64,000 nucleotides of DNA, taken from Sphingobacteriaceae bacterium. Its GTDB lineage: Bacteria; Bacteroidota; Bacteroidia; Sphingobacteriales; Sphingobacteriaceae. The position numbers and the translations under genes are program-made. The notes beneath the pieces were generated by a model. The model was given only the letters and a program-made list of their open reading frames with translations. It was not told where the DNA came from and made no database searches. Below, piece after piece: positions 53,048 to 63,953 of the stretch. Positions within the stretch are counted from its first letter, which is position 1; every line of letters begins with the position of its first letter. The stretch covers positions 1-64,000 of the forward strand of contig CAHJWG010000001.1 of the NCBI GenBank assembly GCA_903642215.1, written 5' to 3'.

Positions 53048-53902
53048 TCAATTCCCCCGATGTCCAAACATTTTGCGTATGACAACTTCGATTTTGAAAC
53101 TAAATCCATTAAAATAGTTTCCTATACCCGCGCCCAAAATTCCAGTTACTATAGCAATGTCATTCGCTCTTTCTTTAAGCGCAGGAGTAAGACCAACTAA
53201 CTTGTAAACCCCAACCACCACTAGCAATATCAATATATTATAAATAATCTTTGCGGCAATCTTAACTCTATTAATAAATTTAGTTTGAAACAGTATTAAG
53301 CTATCAAACCGTTGTGTATCGGTTATTTGCCTTGATAAAATTATCAAATCAAATGCTCTAATGGAACATAGTTTGACCAAATCATTTTTATCATTAAATA
53401 AATTGCCATTACTTGTAATTTCATTATATGTTGCATCCTGAAGATCTTTAGTAATTTCTTGAGGACAAATTAAATAGGCAAAGCAAAAGGCAACACTTTG
53501 ACTGTTGCTTTTACTTCCGAAGTCATTAGTTAAGATATTTTCAAAGGTTGTTGTAATTGCATTTTTGGCTTTCAATTTTAAAATTTGATTGATCCACAAC
53601 TTGTCATAGTCGAATTTAACAATGCCTGCAATCAATACGAATATTAGGAAATCGTTGTGAACAAATGGAGACTGTGAACCAGACTGTGGCACACGTCTAC
53701 TAACTATACTAAAGGCTTTATTAAATAAGTCTGCATCATTATTTAGGATACCGTTAATACCGTCTAAATACACCGAATCTATCTCATTTAATTCGTTAGT
53801 TACGTGATGTTTTTGACGACTTAAAAATTCGTTAAAAGAAAACAGCAGCCAATTATCAGCTATTTTATGAAGGTAATTAGTTCTGATTTCTAAAGGAACC
53901 AT
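53048..53902 (-). CDS. Two-TM partner protein of the long Argonaute
   Basis: A 284-residue protein with two membrane segments in its C-terminal third: IIYNILILLVVVGVYKLVGL and IAIVTGILGAGIGNYFNGF (about residues 215-240 and 248-268). The N-terminal two thirds are helical and cytosolic, with no family I recognise. Its ATG overlaps the Argonaute stop by 13 bases, so the two are translated together. Long-B Argonautes are known to travel with nuclease, SIR2 or membrane effectors; this fits the membrane type, which would act by damaging the membrane when the guide-target complex forms. Function is inferred from context. Confidence 0.75.
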   Translation of the reverse strand: MVPLEIRTNYLHKIADNWLLFSFNEFLSRQKHHVTNELNEIDSVYLDGINGILNNDADLFNKAFSIVSRRVPQSGSQSPFVHNDFLIFVLIAGIVKFDYDKLWINQILKLKAKNAITTTFENILTNDFGSKSNSQSVAFCFAYLICPQEITKDLQDATYNEITSNGNLFNDKNDLVKLCSIRAFDLIILSRQITDTQRFDSLILFQTKFINRVKIAAKIIYNILILLVVVGVYKLVGLTPALKERANDIAIVTGILGAGIGNYFNGFSFKIEVVIRKMFGHRGN

Positions 53903-56178
53903 TTTTTTCGCTTTAAACTATAATTCAAACGATCAGCATCCCAACCGTTTACATTCCTCATTTTACTAAGCAACTTTGAAATTAAATTAGAATATAACAT
54001 TGTTGCTGGTAATTCACCTGGCAAAAAACTCCGCCAAGACAAATATGTAAAAGAAAAAATTTGCTGTACAATGTAAGTCAAATCATAATACAGCATGTCA
54101 TTTAGTTCTGGATTGTTATAATTTCCTTGCGGGGTTCTAATCTTTATCTGAATTGGCGTACTCATAGCTTGTTTAGCTGTTTTTAAATCTCTCACTCCAA
54201 GCATTTGAACAATACAAGTTTCTGAATCCAAAAAAACATTCGTTGCGCGATTAGGGATATATGCACCCTTATTATTTATTCCTGGCTGATTTGGGTCAAA
54301 TAGAAGGTGAGGATGAGATTTACTAATAGTGACAAAAGCAAATTTGATACGGTATTTCGTAATGTCCTTGACAAACCTACTTATAACATCGAATTCTGTA
54401 TTTTTCACGGGCTTAAAAATGTGAAAGATCAGCCTGACAGTATCGCCATCTTGCCATCCTTGTTCACTTTCAAGTCTATCAAATGACGATTTTAAACTAT
54501 TTAAAAGCTCCTCGAAGTAGTTTTCAAAAGGAACATCTTTTACTTTATCTCCAAGTAAGTATTGACCGTCACTAGATAGAAATGTGGTTATTCCAACAAT
54601 TTTAGATTGTTCAGCACCCTTAAATTGATTTTTTCTGATCCAAGTATGCCCGATTCCTATAATAATTTCTCTGTCAACTGATCGATTAGCGGGTAATACC
54701 CAAGGAGTTCCACCAAGTTTCGCATATAATTGTAAGCAGATCGAATTTAATATATATTCGTTATAAGTTTTTATCCTTTCAGTCAATATGTATTGAACCG
54801 GTATTTCATACGACAGTAATTTAGCTTTTAATTGATAGTATGGGTTATCCGCATCCTCAAGCTTTCTAAATTCATTAGGGATTTCAATAATTGCCAAATC
54901 TGGACGAGATTCCTGATTCCATTCTTTTATGACCCTTATATACTCTGCTAATGTGAAGGCCGACAATTCATGTATCTGGTAGGTGATTTCATTAAGTTCA
55001 TATTTTTTTTGAAACCCCTTAATGAAATACCTTGAACTTGGGATACCATCTTTGAGATCCGCTAAAAACCGTGAAAAATAGCCCCGATTTTCTCGGTGAC
55101 AAATACATAAAACTGAAGGGGATTTTATATCAAAACTAATACTATCATATGGACCAAAGTTTGAAAGCCCCATGTCGGGGTTAGTACTGTTGGTTTTCGT
55201 TCCTGCTGGATCAAATATGAAAGTGGGAGTTTTTAGATCAAAGGTATTTGTTACTTCTAACGGCCTATCTTGAACTGTAAAATAAAACCCATCTTTATTC
55301 ATAAATTCAATACTGTGTCCATCTAATTTGCTTGTAAATAAAGCTTTCGCTATTTCACAAATCTCACCATGTAAACTTTTGGTATTGTATATCTCATGTT
55401 TTTTATCCTCTATCAAATTTAAGATTTCGGTGGTCCTTTCTGAAGTCAAAACAAAGTCCAGATAGTTGGCAATATTAAACTTGGTCTTACGGATAAATAG
55501 CTCTGTTAGTGGAAACTCTTGTTCACCTTCATTTGTCAACACTTTTGCGGTTTCCTCATCCATTATTTCTGAAATAACACCAACAAATTCTTCATTGGGT
55601 GCTAGGATGCCGCCAGAGCCAGGGTAAATTTCCGAGTGTAGAACTTCAACATTTACTAGATTGTAACCTTCTAAGTTTAATGTTGAGCAGTTTTTGTCAA
55701 ATATCCAATTACGTGCTATATTAACCACAAAACCATATTGCTGTTTACCCGCAATCGTCGCCAACCGGAGTTGAACTTCAATCATTTTTTTATAACCTAT
55801 CCTCCCTTTTAAGTGATTGGGTAAAAGACTGTATAATAAATCATCTTTATCCTTACTGGAGAAAAATCGAAATGGATAAAAGTCAACCGGGGTATAGGAA
55901 ATGAACCGTTTTTTGAATGTTCTAAAAAAAATATGCTTTATTAAAGAAGATGTGATTTGATTATCTCCGTAAATGTTCTTAGATGTCGTTTTAGTTGATA
56001 TATCAACTCCTGTTTCGGAATCTGAATTTGATAGATAAATATTATCGCCAAAACGGAAAAAGGAGTGCGAAGTATTATATCGTTTTCGTAAATCTAATAA
56101 CAACTCATCACTATAATCAACATCGGTTATTTGGTAATCCTCAAATTGAAAGTTTAATGGAAAAAAGTTTAATTGCAT
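53890..56178 (-). CDS. Catalytically inactive long prokaryotic Argonaute (long-B type)
   Basis: A 762-residue protein with PAZ-like (about residues 140-280; YGFVVNIARNWIF), MID (about 370-490) and PIWI (about 490-762) regions. The PIWI signature YAKLGGTPWVLP is clear near residue 484, followed by IIIGIGHTWIRKN: the first catalytic Asp of the DEDX tetrad is replaced by Gly. The third catalytic Asp is also lacking (RLIFHIFKPVK), and the C-terminus LSWRSFLPGELPATMLYSNL is the long-B form ending WFL. It should bind guide and target but not cut. It overlaps the two-TM gene downstream. Operon start is at 56178, 232 bases from the divergent gene. Confidence 0.87.
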   Translation of the reverse strand: MQLNFFPLNFQFEDYQITDVDYSDELLLDLRKRYNTSHSFFRFGDNIYLSNSDSETGVDISTKTTSKNIYGDNQITSSLIKHIFFRTFKKRFISYTPVDFYPFRFFSSKDKDDLLYSLLPNHLKGRIGYKKMIEVQLRLATIAGKQQYGFVVNIARNWIFDKNCSTLNLEGYNLVNVEVLHSEIYPGSGGILAPNEEFVGVISEIMDEETAKVLTNEGEQEFPLTELFIRKTKFNIANYLDFVLTSERTTEILNLIEDKKHEIYNTKSLHGEICEIAKALFTSKLDGHSIEFMNKDGFYFTVQDRPLEVTNTFDLKTPTFIFDPAGTKTNSTNPDMGLSNFGPYDSISFDIKSPSVLCICHRENRGYFSRFLADLKDGIPSSRYFIKGFQKKYELNEITYQIHELSAFTLAEYIRVIKEWNQESRPDLAIIEIPNEFRKLEDADNPYYQLKAKLLSYEIPVQYILTERIKTYNEYILNSICLQLYAKLGGTPWVLPANRSVDREIIIGIGHTWIRKNQFKGAEQSKIVGITTFLSSDGQYLLGDKVKDVPFENYFEELLNSLKSSFDRLESEQGWQDGDTVRLIFHIFKPVKNTEFDVISRFVKDITKYRIKFAFVTISKSHPHLLFDPNQPGINNKGAYIPNRATNVFLDSETCIVQMLGVRDLKTAKQAMSTPIQIKIRTPQGNYNNPELNDMLYYDLTYIVQQIFSFTYLSWRSFLPGELPATMLYSNLISKLLSKMRNVNGWDADRLNYSLKRKKWFL

Positions 56179-56409
56179 TGCAGGTCTATTAGTGCTAACA
56201 GGTTTAGCTATTAAATACTAACAAATTTAGTCATTTACAAATATCAAAAAAATTAATTCTTATAAGTTGTTGATAACATTAATAAGCGATGAATCCGAAA
56301 GCACCTCAAATATAAACCTAAGGGATATTTTGCAGAAAATAATTTAGAAAGTCTATCTGTTTAATAAGATTACATAAATTGCATTCAATAAACTAACAAC
56401 CTCACCACA

Positions 56410-57840
56410 GTGGAAGAAAGCAACAAACCTGAAATAATCAAAACTACAAGTTATGACCTACAGCTCCGCGATTTTGAGGGAGGGCTCATAAATTTTTTAG
56501 TTCAACATAATTTACCCTCTGAAGGTATCTTTGTAGGAGTACCAGAACGGATTAAAGTATTTGCAAATCTTGATAGCGTAATCGCTCAAATTGATTCTAA
56601 AGAAAAAAATCATTCTTTATATCTGTCAAAGTTTATTGCCGGGGTGGCTTCCGGCCTTTTTGACGCAGCGCTAAATTATTTGTGGGATGAAACCATTCTT
56701 CAAATTAGAAAAAGAGTTGTGCAATATGATTTGGAATACTTTTATGATAACGCTGTTTCCGGGGATAAAAGGAAAAGACTAAAAGATGAAAGTGACCTTA
56801 ATAAAGTGGATGACTACGACTTAATAAAAGGAGCCAGGGAAATCGGGCTAATTTCTGAATTGGGTTCTAAACATCTTGAATATATCAATTATATGCGTAA
56901 TTGGGCTAGTGCTGCGCATCCTAATCAAAATGAAATTACTGGATTGCAATTAGTTTCATGGCTTGAAACATGCGTTAAAGAAGTCATTTCCTTGCCTATT
57001 TCAAACTTAACTATTCAGATTAAGCAATTGTTAGCGGGTATTAAGACAAAATCAATATCAGCGCAAGAGGCACAAGAAATAGCAGTATTTTTTACGAACT
57101 TAACGCAAGATCAAGTTAACAATTTGGTATCGGGTTTCTTTGGAATATATACAAAACCTGATACAGATAGCCAAACGTTGCAAAATATCAATAGGTTATT
57201 ACCCGAAATTTGGGACAGAGTTGATGAAGATACGAGGGATACCTTTGGATTGAAATATGGTAATTTTGTCGCAGCAAATTATCAACACGAAAAAAAACTT
57301 TCAAGAGAATTTTTGCAAGTAGTTAATGCCGAAAGTTATATCCCCGATGATTTGCGAGTTGTTGAAATTGAAGCAGCAATAAACAATCTACTTTCCGCTC
57401 ATCGTGGATTGAATAATTTTTATAATGAACCATCTTTTGCATCTCAATTACAAAGAATTGTCGGAGATCCTCCAAAAGTGCCAAAGCAAATTAATAAAAA
57501 ATATGTATTAGCCTTAGTCGAAACTTACATAACAAATGGTAATGGCGTAACAAGGGCCGCCCAACCTATATACGCCGATCTTCTAAAGAAACTTGATTCA
57601 CATCAGGCAAATGTTGCCGTCCTTTCATTTACTGATTCCAAAATCTCTGATAAGCTGCAATTTGGTTTATGTCAAAATAAATTTAAAGAGGTTGTAGCAC
57701 TTGTCAAGCCTATTGTAACATCTCCTCCGGTTAGGGAACTTATCGAAAAAGTTGAAAAATTTCCTGCTCGATTGGATAACTTAAAAAATGATAAGGCAAT
57801 TAAAACTACTGTTGATAGCTTAAGGGTATTATTGAAGTAA
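56410..57840 (+). CDS. Hypothetical protein with HEPN-like RN..AH motif
   Basis: A 476-residue protein that starts at GTG (56410, MEESNKPEI). The segment YINYMRNWASAAHPNQNEIT has the RNx5AH-type spacing of HEPN RNases and DUF4145 proteins. The rest (LTIQIKQLLAGIKTKSISAQ and the C-terminal LFFLK-type helix pairs) is unrecognised. It is divergent from the Argonaute, and 75 bases before the MtlR-like gene. HEPN proteins often act as toxins in defence regions. Nuclease activity is a guess from the motif. Confidence 0.6.
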   Translation: MEESNKPEIIKTTSYDLQLRDFEGGLINFLVQHNLPSEGIFVGVPERIKVFANLDSVIAQIDSKEKNHSLYLSKFIAGVASGLFDAALNYLWDETILQIRKRVVQYDLEYFYDNAVSGDKRKRLKDESDLNKVDDYDLIKGAREIGLISELGSKHLEYINYMRNWASAAHPNQNEITGLQLVSWLETCVKEVISLPISNLTIQIKQLLAGIKTKSISAQEAQEIAVFFTNLTQDQVNNLVSGFFGIYTKPDTDSQTLQNINRLLPEIWDRVDEDTRDTFGLKYGNFVAANYQHEKKLSREFLQVVNAESYIPDDLRVVEIEAAINNLLSAHRGLNNFYNEPSFASQLQRIVGDPPKVPKQINKKYVLALVETYITNGNGVTRAAQPIYADLLKKLDSHQANVAVLSFTDSKISDKLQFGLCQNKFKEVVALVKPIVTSPPVRELIEKVEKFPARLDNLKNDKAIKTTVDSLRVLLK

Positions 57841-57915
57841 TAATCTTACAATCGTTCATACATAGTTAGATGTAAAAGTTATCGTATAAATGAATTGCAA
57901 GTTAAATGATTAAAT

Positions 57916-58476
57916 ATGGAAACTGAAGATGATTCAAGTTTAAGCGGATTTACGCTTGTTAGATATTTCGACTTTAATGCTGCTTTAATAGAATTTCACA
58001 ATCTTTTTAATAAAGAAATCGTTGATGAAAGAGCTGTCGCAATTTTAGGTGGAACATTTTTGGAAATGGCTCTTGAACATATTCTAAGAGCATATTTACC
58101 AGAAGACGAAAAAGAAGTAAATGGACTGTTCGAACCCACCGGCCCAATAGCAACATTCAGCAACAAAATATCTTTGTCTTTTTGTTTAGGCCTAATTGAC
58201 AATGTGATTAAAGATGATTTAACGTTCGTGAGGAAGATTCGTAACAGATTTGCACATGACCTATACGCAACCTTTACAAATGAGCAAATAAAGTCTTGGT
58301 CTGCTGCGTTGAGTTTTCATACAATATCAATGATGATGAAAACGCCCAAAGGTGCCACTGAAGTTCAGATATTTCAAGTCGGTGTAAACCAATTAATTTC
58401 GCATTTACATGGCTGTATTGGAATGAGTAGTAAAGAAAAAAGAAAAATTAAACGCGAATTAGGCCAGTTTAAATGA
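57916..58476 (+). CDS. MltR-like (mannitol-repressor family) protein
   Basis: A 186-residue protein. The segments GGTFLEMALEHILRAYLPED, GPIATFSNKISLSFCLGLID and FVRKIRNRFAHDLYATFTNE match the MltR/DUF4145-related family, which carries the RxxxxH HEPN-type signature (RNRFAH). MltR itself was named a mannitol repressor, but close relatives are found in defence regions. Context here (HEPN-like gene upstream, HrgA downstream) suggests a defence role rather than sugar control. It is convergent with the HrgA-like gene, with a gap of 15 bases. Confidence 0.75.
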   Translation: METEDDSSLSGFTLVRYFDFNAALIEFHNLFNKEIVDERAVAILGGTFLEMALEHILRAYLPEDEKEVNGLFEPTGPIATFSNKISLSFCLGLIDNVIKDDLTFVRKIRNRFAHDLYATFTNEQIKSWSAALSFHTISMMMKTPKGATEVQIFQVGVNQLISHLHGCIGMSSKEKRKIKRELGQFK

Positions 58477-58491
58477 AAAACTTAAAGCTTC

Positions 58492-59478
58492 TTAATTAGC
58501 TTCCTTGTCCATTTCTATCGGAATTAGTTTTTCTTTACAATAGCTTTCAATTTCTGTATCATTGAGAAAGTACTTATCGCAAAACTCATTTAATTCCTTT
58601 TCAGTAGACTTGTAATAACGTTCTTCAGCTGTCATTAAATTATCTACTTGCTGAATAAATTTTTCAAAGTCTCTACTAATTTTACACAGTTTATCAATAG
58701 TCTTAAAATCTAATTCACGATATCTCGGCTGAAAAAGCATTTTACTTTTATATGGATTAGCGTTTAGTTCGATTATTCCTATTCCAAAAGATTGACTTAG
58801 CCGCTCCATCTCCTCAGTCAAACTATCGCTAAATTCAAAAGCAACTAAGTATCCATAATTTGCCCAGCTTGAATTTGATACAGCTTGAAAAAAAGCTTTT
58901 TTCAACTCCGCATCGTTATTGATTTCTTTCTTTAGCTCGTAAGAGCTTAGCTTAACAGTCTCTACGCTATTAATTGACTTTATAAAGCTTTGACTTGCTT
59001 TTGTTTGGAGGTTCAAAAATTTGATGCCAACCACATCTGGATGAGTCCAAATTTGATTGCTGTCTCTGCCATAAGTTGATTGTTCATGAAAAATTGTCTT
59101 GGAATAAATTGAGCTGTTCTTTAAATATGAACTCAACAGTATGTGTAAAGATCGTTCGTCGTAACTCTTAACCTTGTTTTCTTTCGCATTAGGTTGAATT
59201 ACTTCACTTGATATTCCGCTCAAAATTTCAGAGCCTATGTTTTGTTCATTTTTGGTAAGGTAATAGGAATATGTTCCTCCATCCTGTTTAATACGTTTTA
59301 CCCTTGAATCACCATTCCTTATAAAATCCCCGAGAGCAGCGGAAATTGTTGAACCAGGTGTTTTACCGGCACCAAAATCATAATATTTTTTATCGAGTAT
59401 ATGATTGTATACTGCCAAGTAATTAGTTACGGCATTCAAATCATCAAGACTTTTTAATATTGCTTCTTTTAATGTCAT
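58492..59478 (-). CDS. HrgA-like protein with HARE-HTH domain
   Basis: A 328-residue protein. Residues 1-80 form a HARE-HTH winged helix (LTNYL-type, LGDFIRNGDSRVKRIKQDGG), seen on restriction and chromatin proteins. The C-terminal 200 residues match the HrgA group (WTHPDVVGIKFLNLQTKASQ; SSYELKKEINNDAELKKAFF; AVSNSSWANYGYLVAFEFSD), with the DxVG then ExK arrangement of a restriction-like fold. HrgA in Helicobacter replaces a restriction gene. Nuclease activity is plausible. It lies just upstream of the type I locus. A TGCTTCTTTTAA match at its first codons is coincidental. Confidence 0.8.
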   Translation of the reverse strand: MTLKEAILKSLDDLNAVTNYLAVYNHILDKKYYDFGAGKTPGSTISAALGDFIRNGDSRVKRIKQDGGTYSYYLTKNEQNIGSEILSGISSEVIQPNAKENKVKSYDERSLHILLSSYLKNSSIYSKTIFHEQSTYGRDSNQIWTHPDVVGIKFLNLQTKASQSFIKSINSVETVKLSSYELKKEINNDAELKKAFFQAVSNSSWANYGYLVAFEFSDSLTEEMERLSQSFGIGIIELNANPYKSKMLFQPRYRELDFKTIDKLCKISRDFEKFIQQVDNLMTAEERYYKSTEKELNEFCDKYFLNDTEIESYCKEKLIPIEMDKEAN

Positions 59479-59629
59479 TAGAATAATCGTTACATACGGG
59501 TATACATGCTAAAATACTAACTCGTATTTTAGTTTCACTATAATAATAGGTTTGCTGATTGATTTAAGTTTCCAAAATCTTTTGTCATGAAATCAGTTTC
59601 TCTTGTCAATAATTAAAAAAATAACGCCG

Positions 59630-62600
59630 CTAAATTTCCCCACCCACACCTTTATACTTCTCAACAAAAGCGGCTATTATTTGAAACGTACCTTGCTTTT
59701 TTGTTAAGTATTGTGGGTTAAGTGGGCTCATTTTGGGGAGGATGGAATTTAATTCAGTTCCATTTTCACTCGCATATTCTCTTTTTAACGATGTTGCAAT
59801 ATAACGTTTAGCTGCCTCTTCATTAAGACCTTCAGTACTAATGATTTCCTCGGCTTCACGTTGTTGTTCACTTTGTGCGAAGGTGAAAAAAGCGTCAATT
59901 ATGCCGGGCTTATCAAGAATGTCGTCTAAATTAGTTTGGTTGATAAAATCGACAAGTAAACTTTCTTTAGCGCGGTTGCCAAGACTAGCACGGATTAAAC
60001 GGCGTACCTCCTCGACAAGCGCCCCCTTGTCTTTCACTTTTTTATTGTGCTCAAATATCAACTCCAGAATGTAGTCAAGATTTATTTCCTGTGATCTCAG
60101 GAGATCGACCTCAAATACTACATCATCCCAATCAATTTTCGAGGCTTCTTTTTCGTTAGCTGATTTCTCACGTCGCAACCAGTCGCGAATATCATTATAC
60201 GTAGAACGGTAATCTTGAACTGTTCGCTCAGATGGAACATTAATTACCTTCATCGCTGTTATGTCGTCATTGTTTAAATAGTACTTGGCTTTAAATTCCT
60301 CTAATGCTTCAGTATTTGTTAAATCTACCTGCTGTAAAGCTTTCAGGCCAGCAAATTCGTCATAGTTTTGCAACACATTCTCAACAAGCAAATATTCGCC
60401 GAATAACTTAACGAAGTCCTTTTTATCTTTTTCCTTGAAAATTTCATCAGGATTTTGAAAGCGTTGTTGCAAGTCAGCCACCACGTCTAAATAGCCGCGT
60501 CGTGCTTCACCGGTTACTGCATCGGCAAAACCTTGCATGTATTCTGTGTAACTTTTCTCCAATACTACATTTCTGGTGTTCTTGTCACCAAATAATGTAA
60601 TTGCCTCGACTGTGGCTTGCTCTAAGTCACGAAAAGTAACAATGTTGCCAAATGTTTTGGTCGCATCGTAAATACGGTTAGTTCGCGAGAACGCTTGTAT
60701 CAAACCGTGGTAACGCAGGTTTTTATCTACAAATAAGGTGTTTAAAGCAGGGGCATCAAAGCCCGTTAAAAACATGCCCACTACAATAAGCAAATCTATT
60801 TCCTGGCTTTTAACGCGTTTAGCAAGGTCACGATAGTAATTTTGAAATTCTTTACTTTCAACACCATAACTGGTTTTAAACATGGCATTATAGTCGTTAA
60901 TAGCTTTATTTAAAAACTCTTTTGAACTACTATCCATTGCAGAGGGTTCAAAAGTTTCATCACCTATTTCACCTATGGCGTTTTGTTCTTCATTTGCGGC
61001 AAAGGAAAATATCGTCGCAATTTTTAGCGGCTTCTCACTCTCTTGTTGTAAACGGATTAATTCCTCATAATAACATTTGGCAGCATCAATATTATTCACT
61101 GCAAACATGGCGTTAAAGCCTTTGTTACTTCCTTGATTTCTGTGGGTTTTTGTCCTGAAATTTTGTGAAATGTATTGAGAAATTTCATGGATTCGAGCAG
61201 GATGCAATAAAGCTTTTTTGTTTTCTGCCGCATTTAATTTCTGCTCATTCTGCTCTGTTTCTATCCCTTTAAATTGTGGTCTGACATCATTATAGTCTAC
61301 CTTAAATTTCAGTACTTTTTCATCCCTTATGGCGTCGGTAATTACGTACTCATGTAGCTTTCGGCCAAATACACTGGCGGTAGTTTCAGCTCCTAATGCA
61401 TTTTGCGGGAATATTGGTGTTCCGGTAAAACCGAACTGGCAGAATTTTTTAAACTTTTTCTTCAGGTTTCTTTGGGCTTCACCAAACTGAGAACGATGTG
61501 CTTCATCAAATATGAATACTACTCGTTTTTGATAAATGGACAGATTATCTTCACTTTTTATCAGGTTATTCAGTTTCTGAATTGTTGTTACAATAATCTT
61601 ATTATCATCCTTTTCAATATTTCTTCTTAATCCGGCTGTGCTGTCTGATCCGTTAACACTATCGGGAGAAAATCTTTGATATTCTTTCATAGTTTGAAAA
61701 TCAAGATCTTTACGATCTACTACAAAGAAGACTTTATCAATAAAATCAAGTTGAGTAGCTAACCTGGCTGCCTTAAAACTGGTAAGCGTTTTACCCGAGC
61801 CTGTAGTGTGCCATATAAAACCGCCGCTTTCGGGCTTGCACCAGTTTTTTGAATTATATGAACTTTCAATTTTCCATAAAATTCTTTCGGTTGCCGCTAT
61901 TTGGTATGGCCTCATTATAAGCAGTGTATCGCTGGTGTCAAAAACCGAATAGGTGAGCAGTATATTTAAAAGAGTGTTTTTTTGAAAAAATGTTGCCGTA
62001 AAATCTTTAAGGTCTTTAATAAGCGTATTATCGGCCTTTGCCCAATTCATGGTAAAGTCAAAGGTGTTTTTATTGCGCTTAACTGTGTTTGCGAAATACC
62101 GGCTATCGGTACCGTTTGAGATAACAAAAATTTGTATATTCTTGAAAAGCGAATTATTGGTGTTCAAACTTTCTTTTGAATATCGGTGTACCTGGTTAAA
62201 CGCTTCGCGTATGGCCACGCCGCGCTTCTTTAATTCCACCTGCACTAAAGGCAAGCCATTAACGAGAATGGTTACATCATAACGGTTGGCATGGGTTCCT
62301 TTTTGTCCAAATTGTGAAATGACTTGTACATTGTTGCGGGCGATATTCTGTTTATCAACCAAATAAATATTTTGAATATGCCCGTCGTCAAAGACAAAGT
62401 CGTAAATATAATTATCATGTAACTTTCTTGTTTTTTCAACAAGGGTATCGCTTGGTTTATCCAAATACTCCTCAGTATATCGTTTCCACTCACTATCAGT
62501 AAAAACCATGCTATTGAGCGTCTGAAGATGTACCCTAGTATTAGCAAGCATTGCTTCAACAGTTGTAAGACCAGACGGATTGTCATAACCTTGATTTACA

Positions 62601-62737
62601 AGGTCGTGAATAAATTCAAGCTCTAATGCAGTTTCCGTTTGATAAACAGCAACTGGTTCATTCAATTGAAAATATTTTGAGTAATTATCCATAACAATAA
62701 AATTGTTTGTCTCTGCTATAGTCTTATATTGCGACAT
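59630..62737 (-). CDS. hsdR: Type I restriction enzyme subunit HsdR
   Basis: A 1035-residue motor and nuclease subunit. The N-terminal nuclease region has the PD-type site ([20 protein letters not shown], the ExK part), followed by Walker [16 protein letters not shown] near residue 305 and the DEAH box [15 protein letters not shown], then helicase motif [20 protein letters not shown]. It cleaves unmethylated DNA after ATP-driven translocation. It starts 13 bases inside the preceding ATPase gene, so the two are coupled. The hsdM and most of hsdS lie to the right of the window. Confidence 0.95.
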   Translation of the reverse strand: MSQYKTIAETNNFIVMDNYSKYFQLNEPVAVYQTETALELEFIHDLVNQGYDNPSGLTTVEAMLANTRVHLQTLNSMVFTDSEWKRYTEEYLDKPSDTLVEKTRKLHDNYIYDFVFDDGHIQNIYLVDKQNIARNNVQVISQFGQKGTHANRYDVTILVNGLPLVQVELKKRGVAIREAFNQVHRYSKESLNTNNSLFKNIQIFVISNGTDSRYFANTVKRNKNTFDFTMNWAKADNTLIKDLKDFTATFFQKNTLLNILLTYSVFDTSDTLLIMRPYQIAATERILWKIESSYNSKNWCKPESGGFIWHTTGSGKTLTSFKAARLATQLDFIDKVFFVVDRKDLDFQTMKEYQRFSPDSVNGSDSTAGLRRNIEKDDNKIIVTTIQKLNNLIKSEDNLSIYQKRVVFIFDEAHRSQFGEAQRNLKKKFKKFCQFGFTGTPIFPQNALGAETTASVFGRKLHEYVITDAIRDEKVLKFKVDYNDVRPQFKGIETEQNEQKLNAAENKKALLHPARIHEISQYISQNFRTKTHRNQGSNKGFNAMFAVNNIDAAKCYYEELIRLQQESEKPLKIATIFSFAANEEQNAIGEIGDETFEPSAMDSSSKEFLNKAINDYNAMFKTSYGVESKEFQNYYRDLAKRVKSQEIDLLIVVGMFLTGFDAPALNTLFVDKNLRYHGLIQAFSRTNRIYDATKTFGNIVTFRDLEQATVEAITLFGDKNTRNVVLEKSYTEYMQGFADAVTGEARRGYLDVVADLQQRFQNPDEIFKEKDKKDFVKLFGEYLLVENVLQNYDEFAGLKALQQVDLTNTEALEEFKAKYYLNNDDITAMKVINVPSERTVQDYRSTYNDIRDWLRREKSANEKEASKIDWDDVVFEVDLLRSQEINLDYILELIFEHNKKVKDKGALVEEVRRLIRASLGNRAKESLLVDFINQTNLDDILDKPGIIDAFFTFAQSEQQREAEEIISTEGLNEEAAKRYIATSLKREYASENGTELNSILPKMSPLNPQYLTKKQGTFQIIAAFVEKYKGVGGEI

Positions 62738-63944
62738 TTTCTTCAGTTACCGGTTGGTTAATATTTGATTTAAAACTGTATAGCCTAGTAATTTCTTTTA
62801 CTAAGTGCTTCAGAACTTCCTTTTCCTGATTCGTTAATACAGAAACCTCCTCTCCAGAAAATTTACTATGGCTTGAAAGATTTATAATTCTGTTATAATA
62901 ACCATCTTGTGAGCCTTCTGCTTCATTAGGTAAAAGCTTTTTCCATTCATTATGTCCCAAAAAAGTCGAGGTTTTCTCTAAAACATTTCGAAGAAAATTA
63001 AAATGATACTTTTGAATATCACCTGATTGTGCAACTTTCTCGAGTTCATTTAAAAGGAATAGATGATATGCAAAAGGTGAATCTTTTAACTGGATATGAA
63101 GGTTAAAAGTACCATCATTCAATTTTTCCAAACGTTTCTTTACACAATGCTTTATTTTATAGCCATACCGTGGCTCTGCATTGTTAAATTCATTAAAAAG
63201 CACATTATAAAATAACGGATTGTGTGTAGTGATAATGAATTTCAGTTCTGATGTACTCGACTTTATTAACTCCGCAATATTAACAGCCAATTCAATTAAA
63301 TGCGTATCATCCAATGAACTTACAGGGTCGTCAATAAAAACATATTTTAAGTCGTCGAACTGAGCGGTATCTCGGTCGCCAGGTTCTGCTATATTCAATA
63401 CTTCAACCACTTGCTCAAGTAAACTGTTAAACACGCACCAAATCAAATTGCTTTCCTCTCCTTTCGATATCTTTACATTTTCGATCCGTTCTGCATTCCC
63501 GCCTTCAATAGAAAATGTTATTTCTGAATAAGCTTCAACTACAATAACATTATCGTTTCTATCATTTATAGTATATATCTCGTTAAACCTGGGCGTTAAC
63601 TTTTCACTGGTGTAATGTTGAAAATTTGTTATAATGTTAGGCCCTTGCCCTTGGTCACGAAGAACCCAATTTGTGAAATTATTAGGCTGTATCCTGAGCT
63701 TTCTTGCAACATCTCCATCCAAATCATTATCCCAATAAAAAAGGTCCTCGGTGAAAGCATTATAATAAAGCACTTTAACCCCGGCTTCTTCTTCCTCCTC
63801 CGTATCAATTCCCTTTGACGTTATTAATTCTTTAAATTCACGTGATAGCCGTGTTTTACCCGTCCCATTAAAAGCATAAATCAGCTGTACTTTTTTATCA
63901 GTATCCTTAAGAGATTGAGCTATTTCTGATAATGATTGTCCCAT
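62724..63944 (-). CDS. ABC-type ATPase embedded in the type I restriction operon (RloC/PrrC-like ATPase half)
   Basis: A 406-residue protein with the full ABC ATPase set: Walker [20 protein letters not shown] near residue 25, signature [14 protein letters not shown], Walker [14 protein letters not shown] and the H-loop [14 protein letters not shown]. The Walker A form is typical of RloC and PrrC anticodon nucleases, but the nuclease C-terminal domain is not evident (only about 110 residues follow the H-loop region with NLSSHSKFS). ATPases like this often guard type I loci. It lies 9 bases after the hsdS end, and its stop overlaps the hsdR start. Confidence 0.82.
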   Translation of the reverse strand: MGQSLSEIAQSLKDTDKKVQLIYAFNGTGKTRLSREFKELITSKGIDTEEEEEAGVKVLYYNAFTEDLFYWDNDLDGDVARKLRIQPNNFTNWVLRDQGQGPNIITNFQHYTSEKLTPRFNEIYTINDRNDNVIVVEAYSEITFSIEGGNAERIENVKISKGEESNLIWCVFNSLLEQVVEVLNIAEPGDRDTAQFDDLKYVFIDDPVSSLDDTHLIELAVNIAELIKSSTSELKFIITTHNPLFYNVLFNEFNNAEPRYGYKIKHCVKKRLEKLNDGTFNLHIQLKDSPFAYHLFLLNELEKVAQSGDIQKYHFNFLRNVLEKTSTFLGHNEWKKLLPNEAEGSQDGYYNRIINLSSHSKFSGEEVSVLTNQEKEVLKHLVKEITRLYSFKSNINQPVTEENVAI

Positions 63945-63953
63945 ATTAAGCCT

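Noticed and set aside
56410..57840. Possible CD-NTase that would complete a CBASS with TIR-STING
   Set aside because: No GS-x-DxD cyclase motif is seen; the only recognisable segment is HEPN-like.
59459..59472. TGCTTCTTTTAA match in the HrgA-like gene
   Set aside because: It is explained by the first codons M-T-L-K-E-A; it lacks the flanking features of the family.
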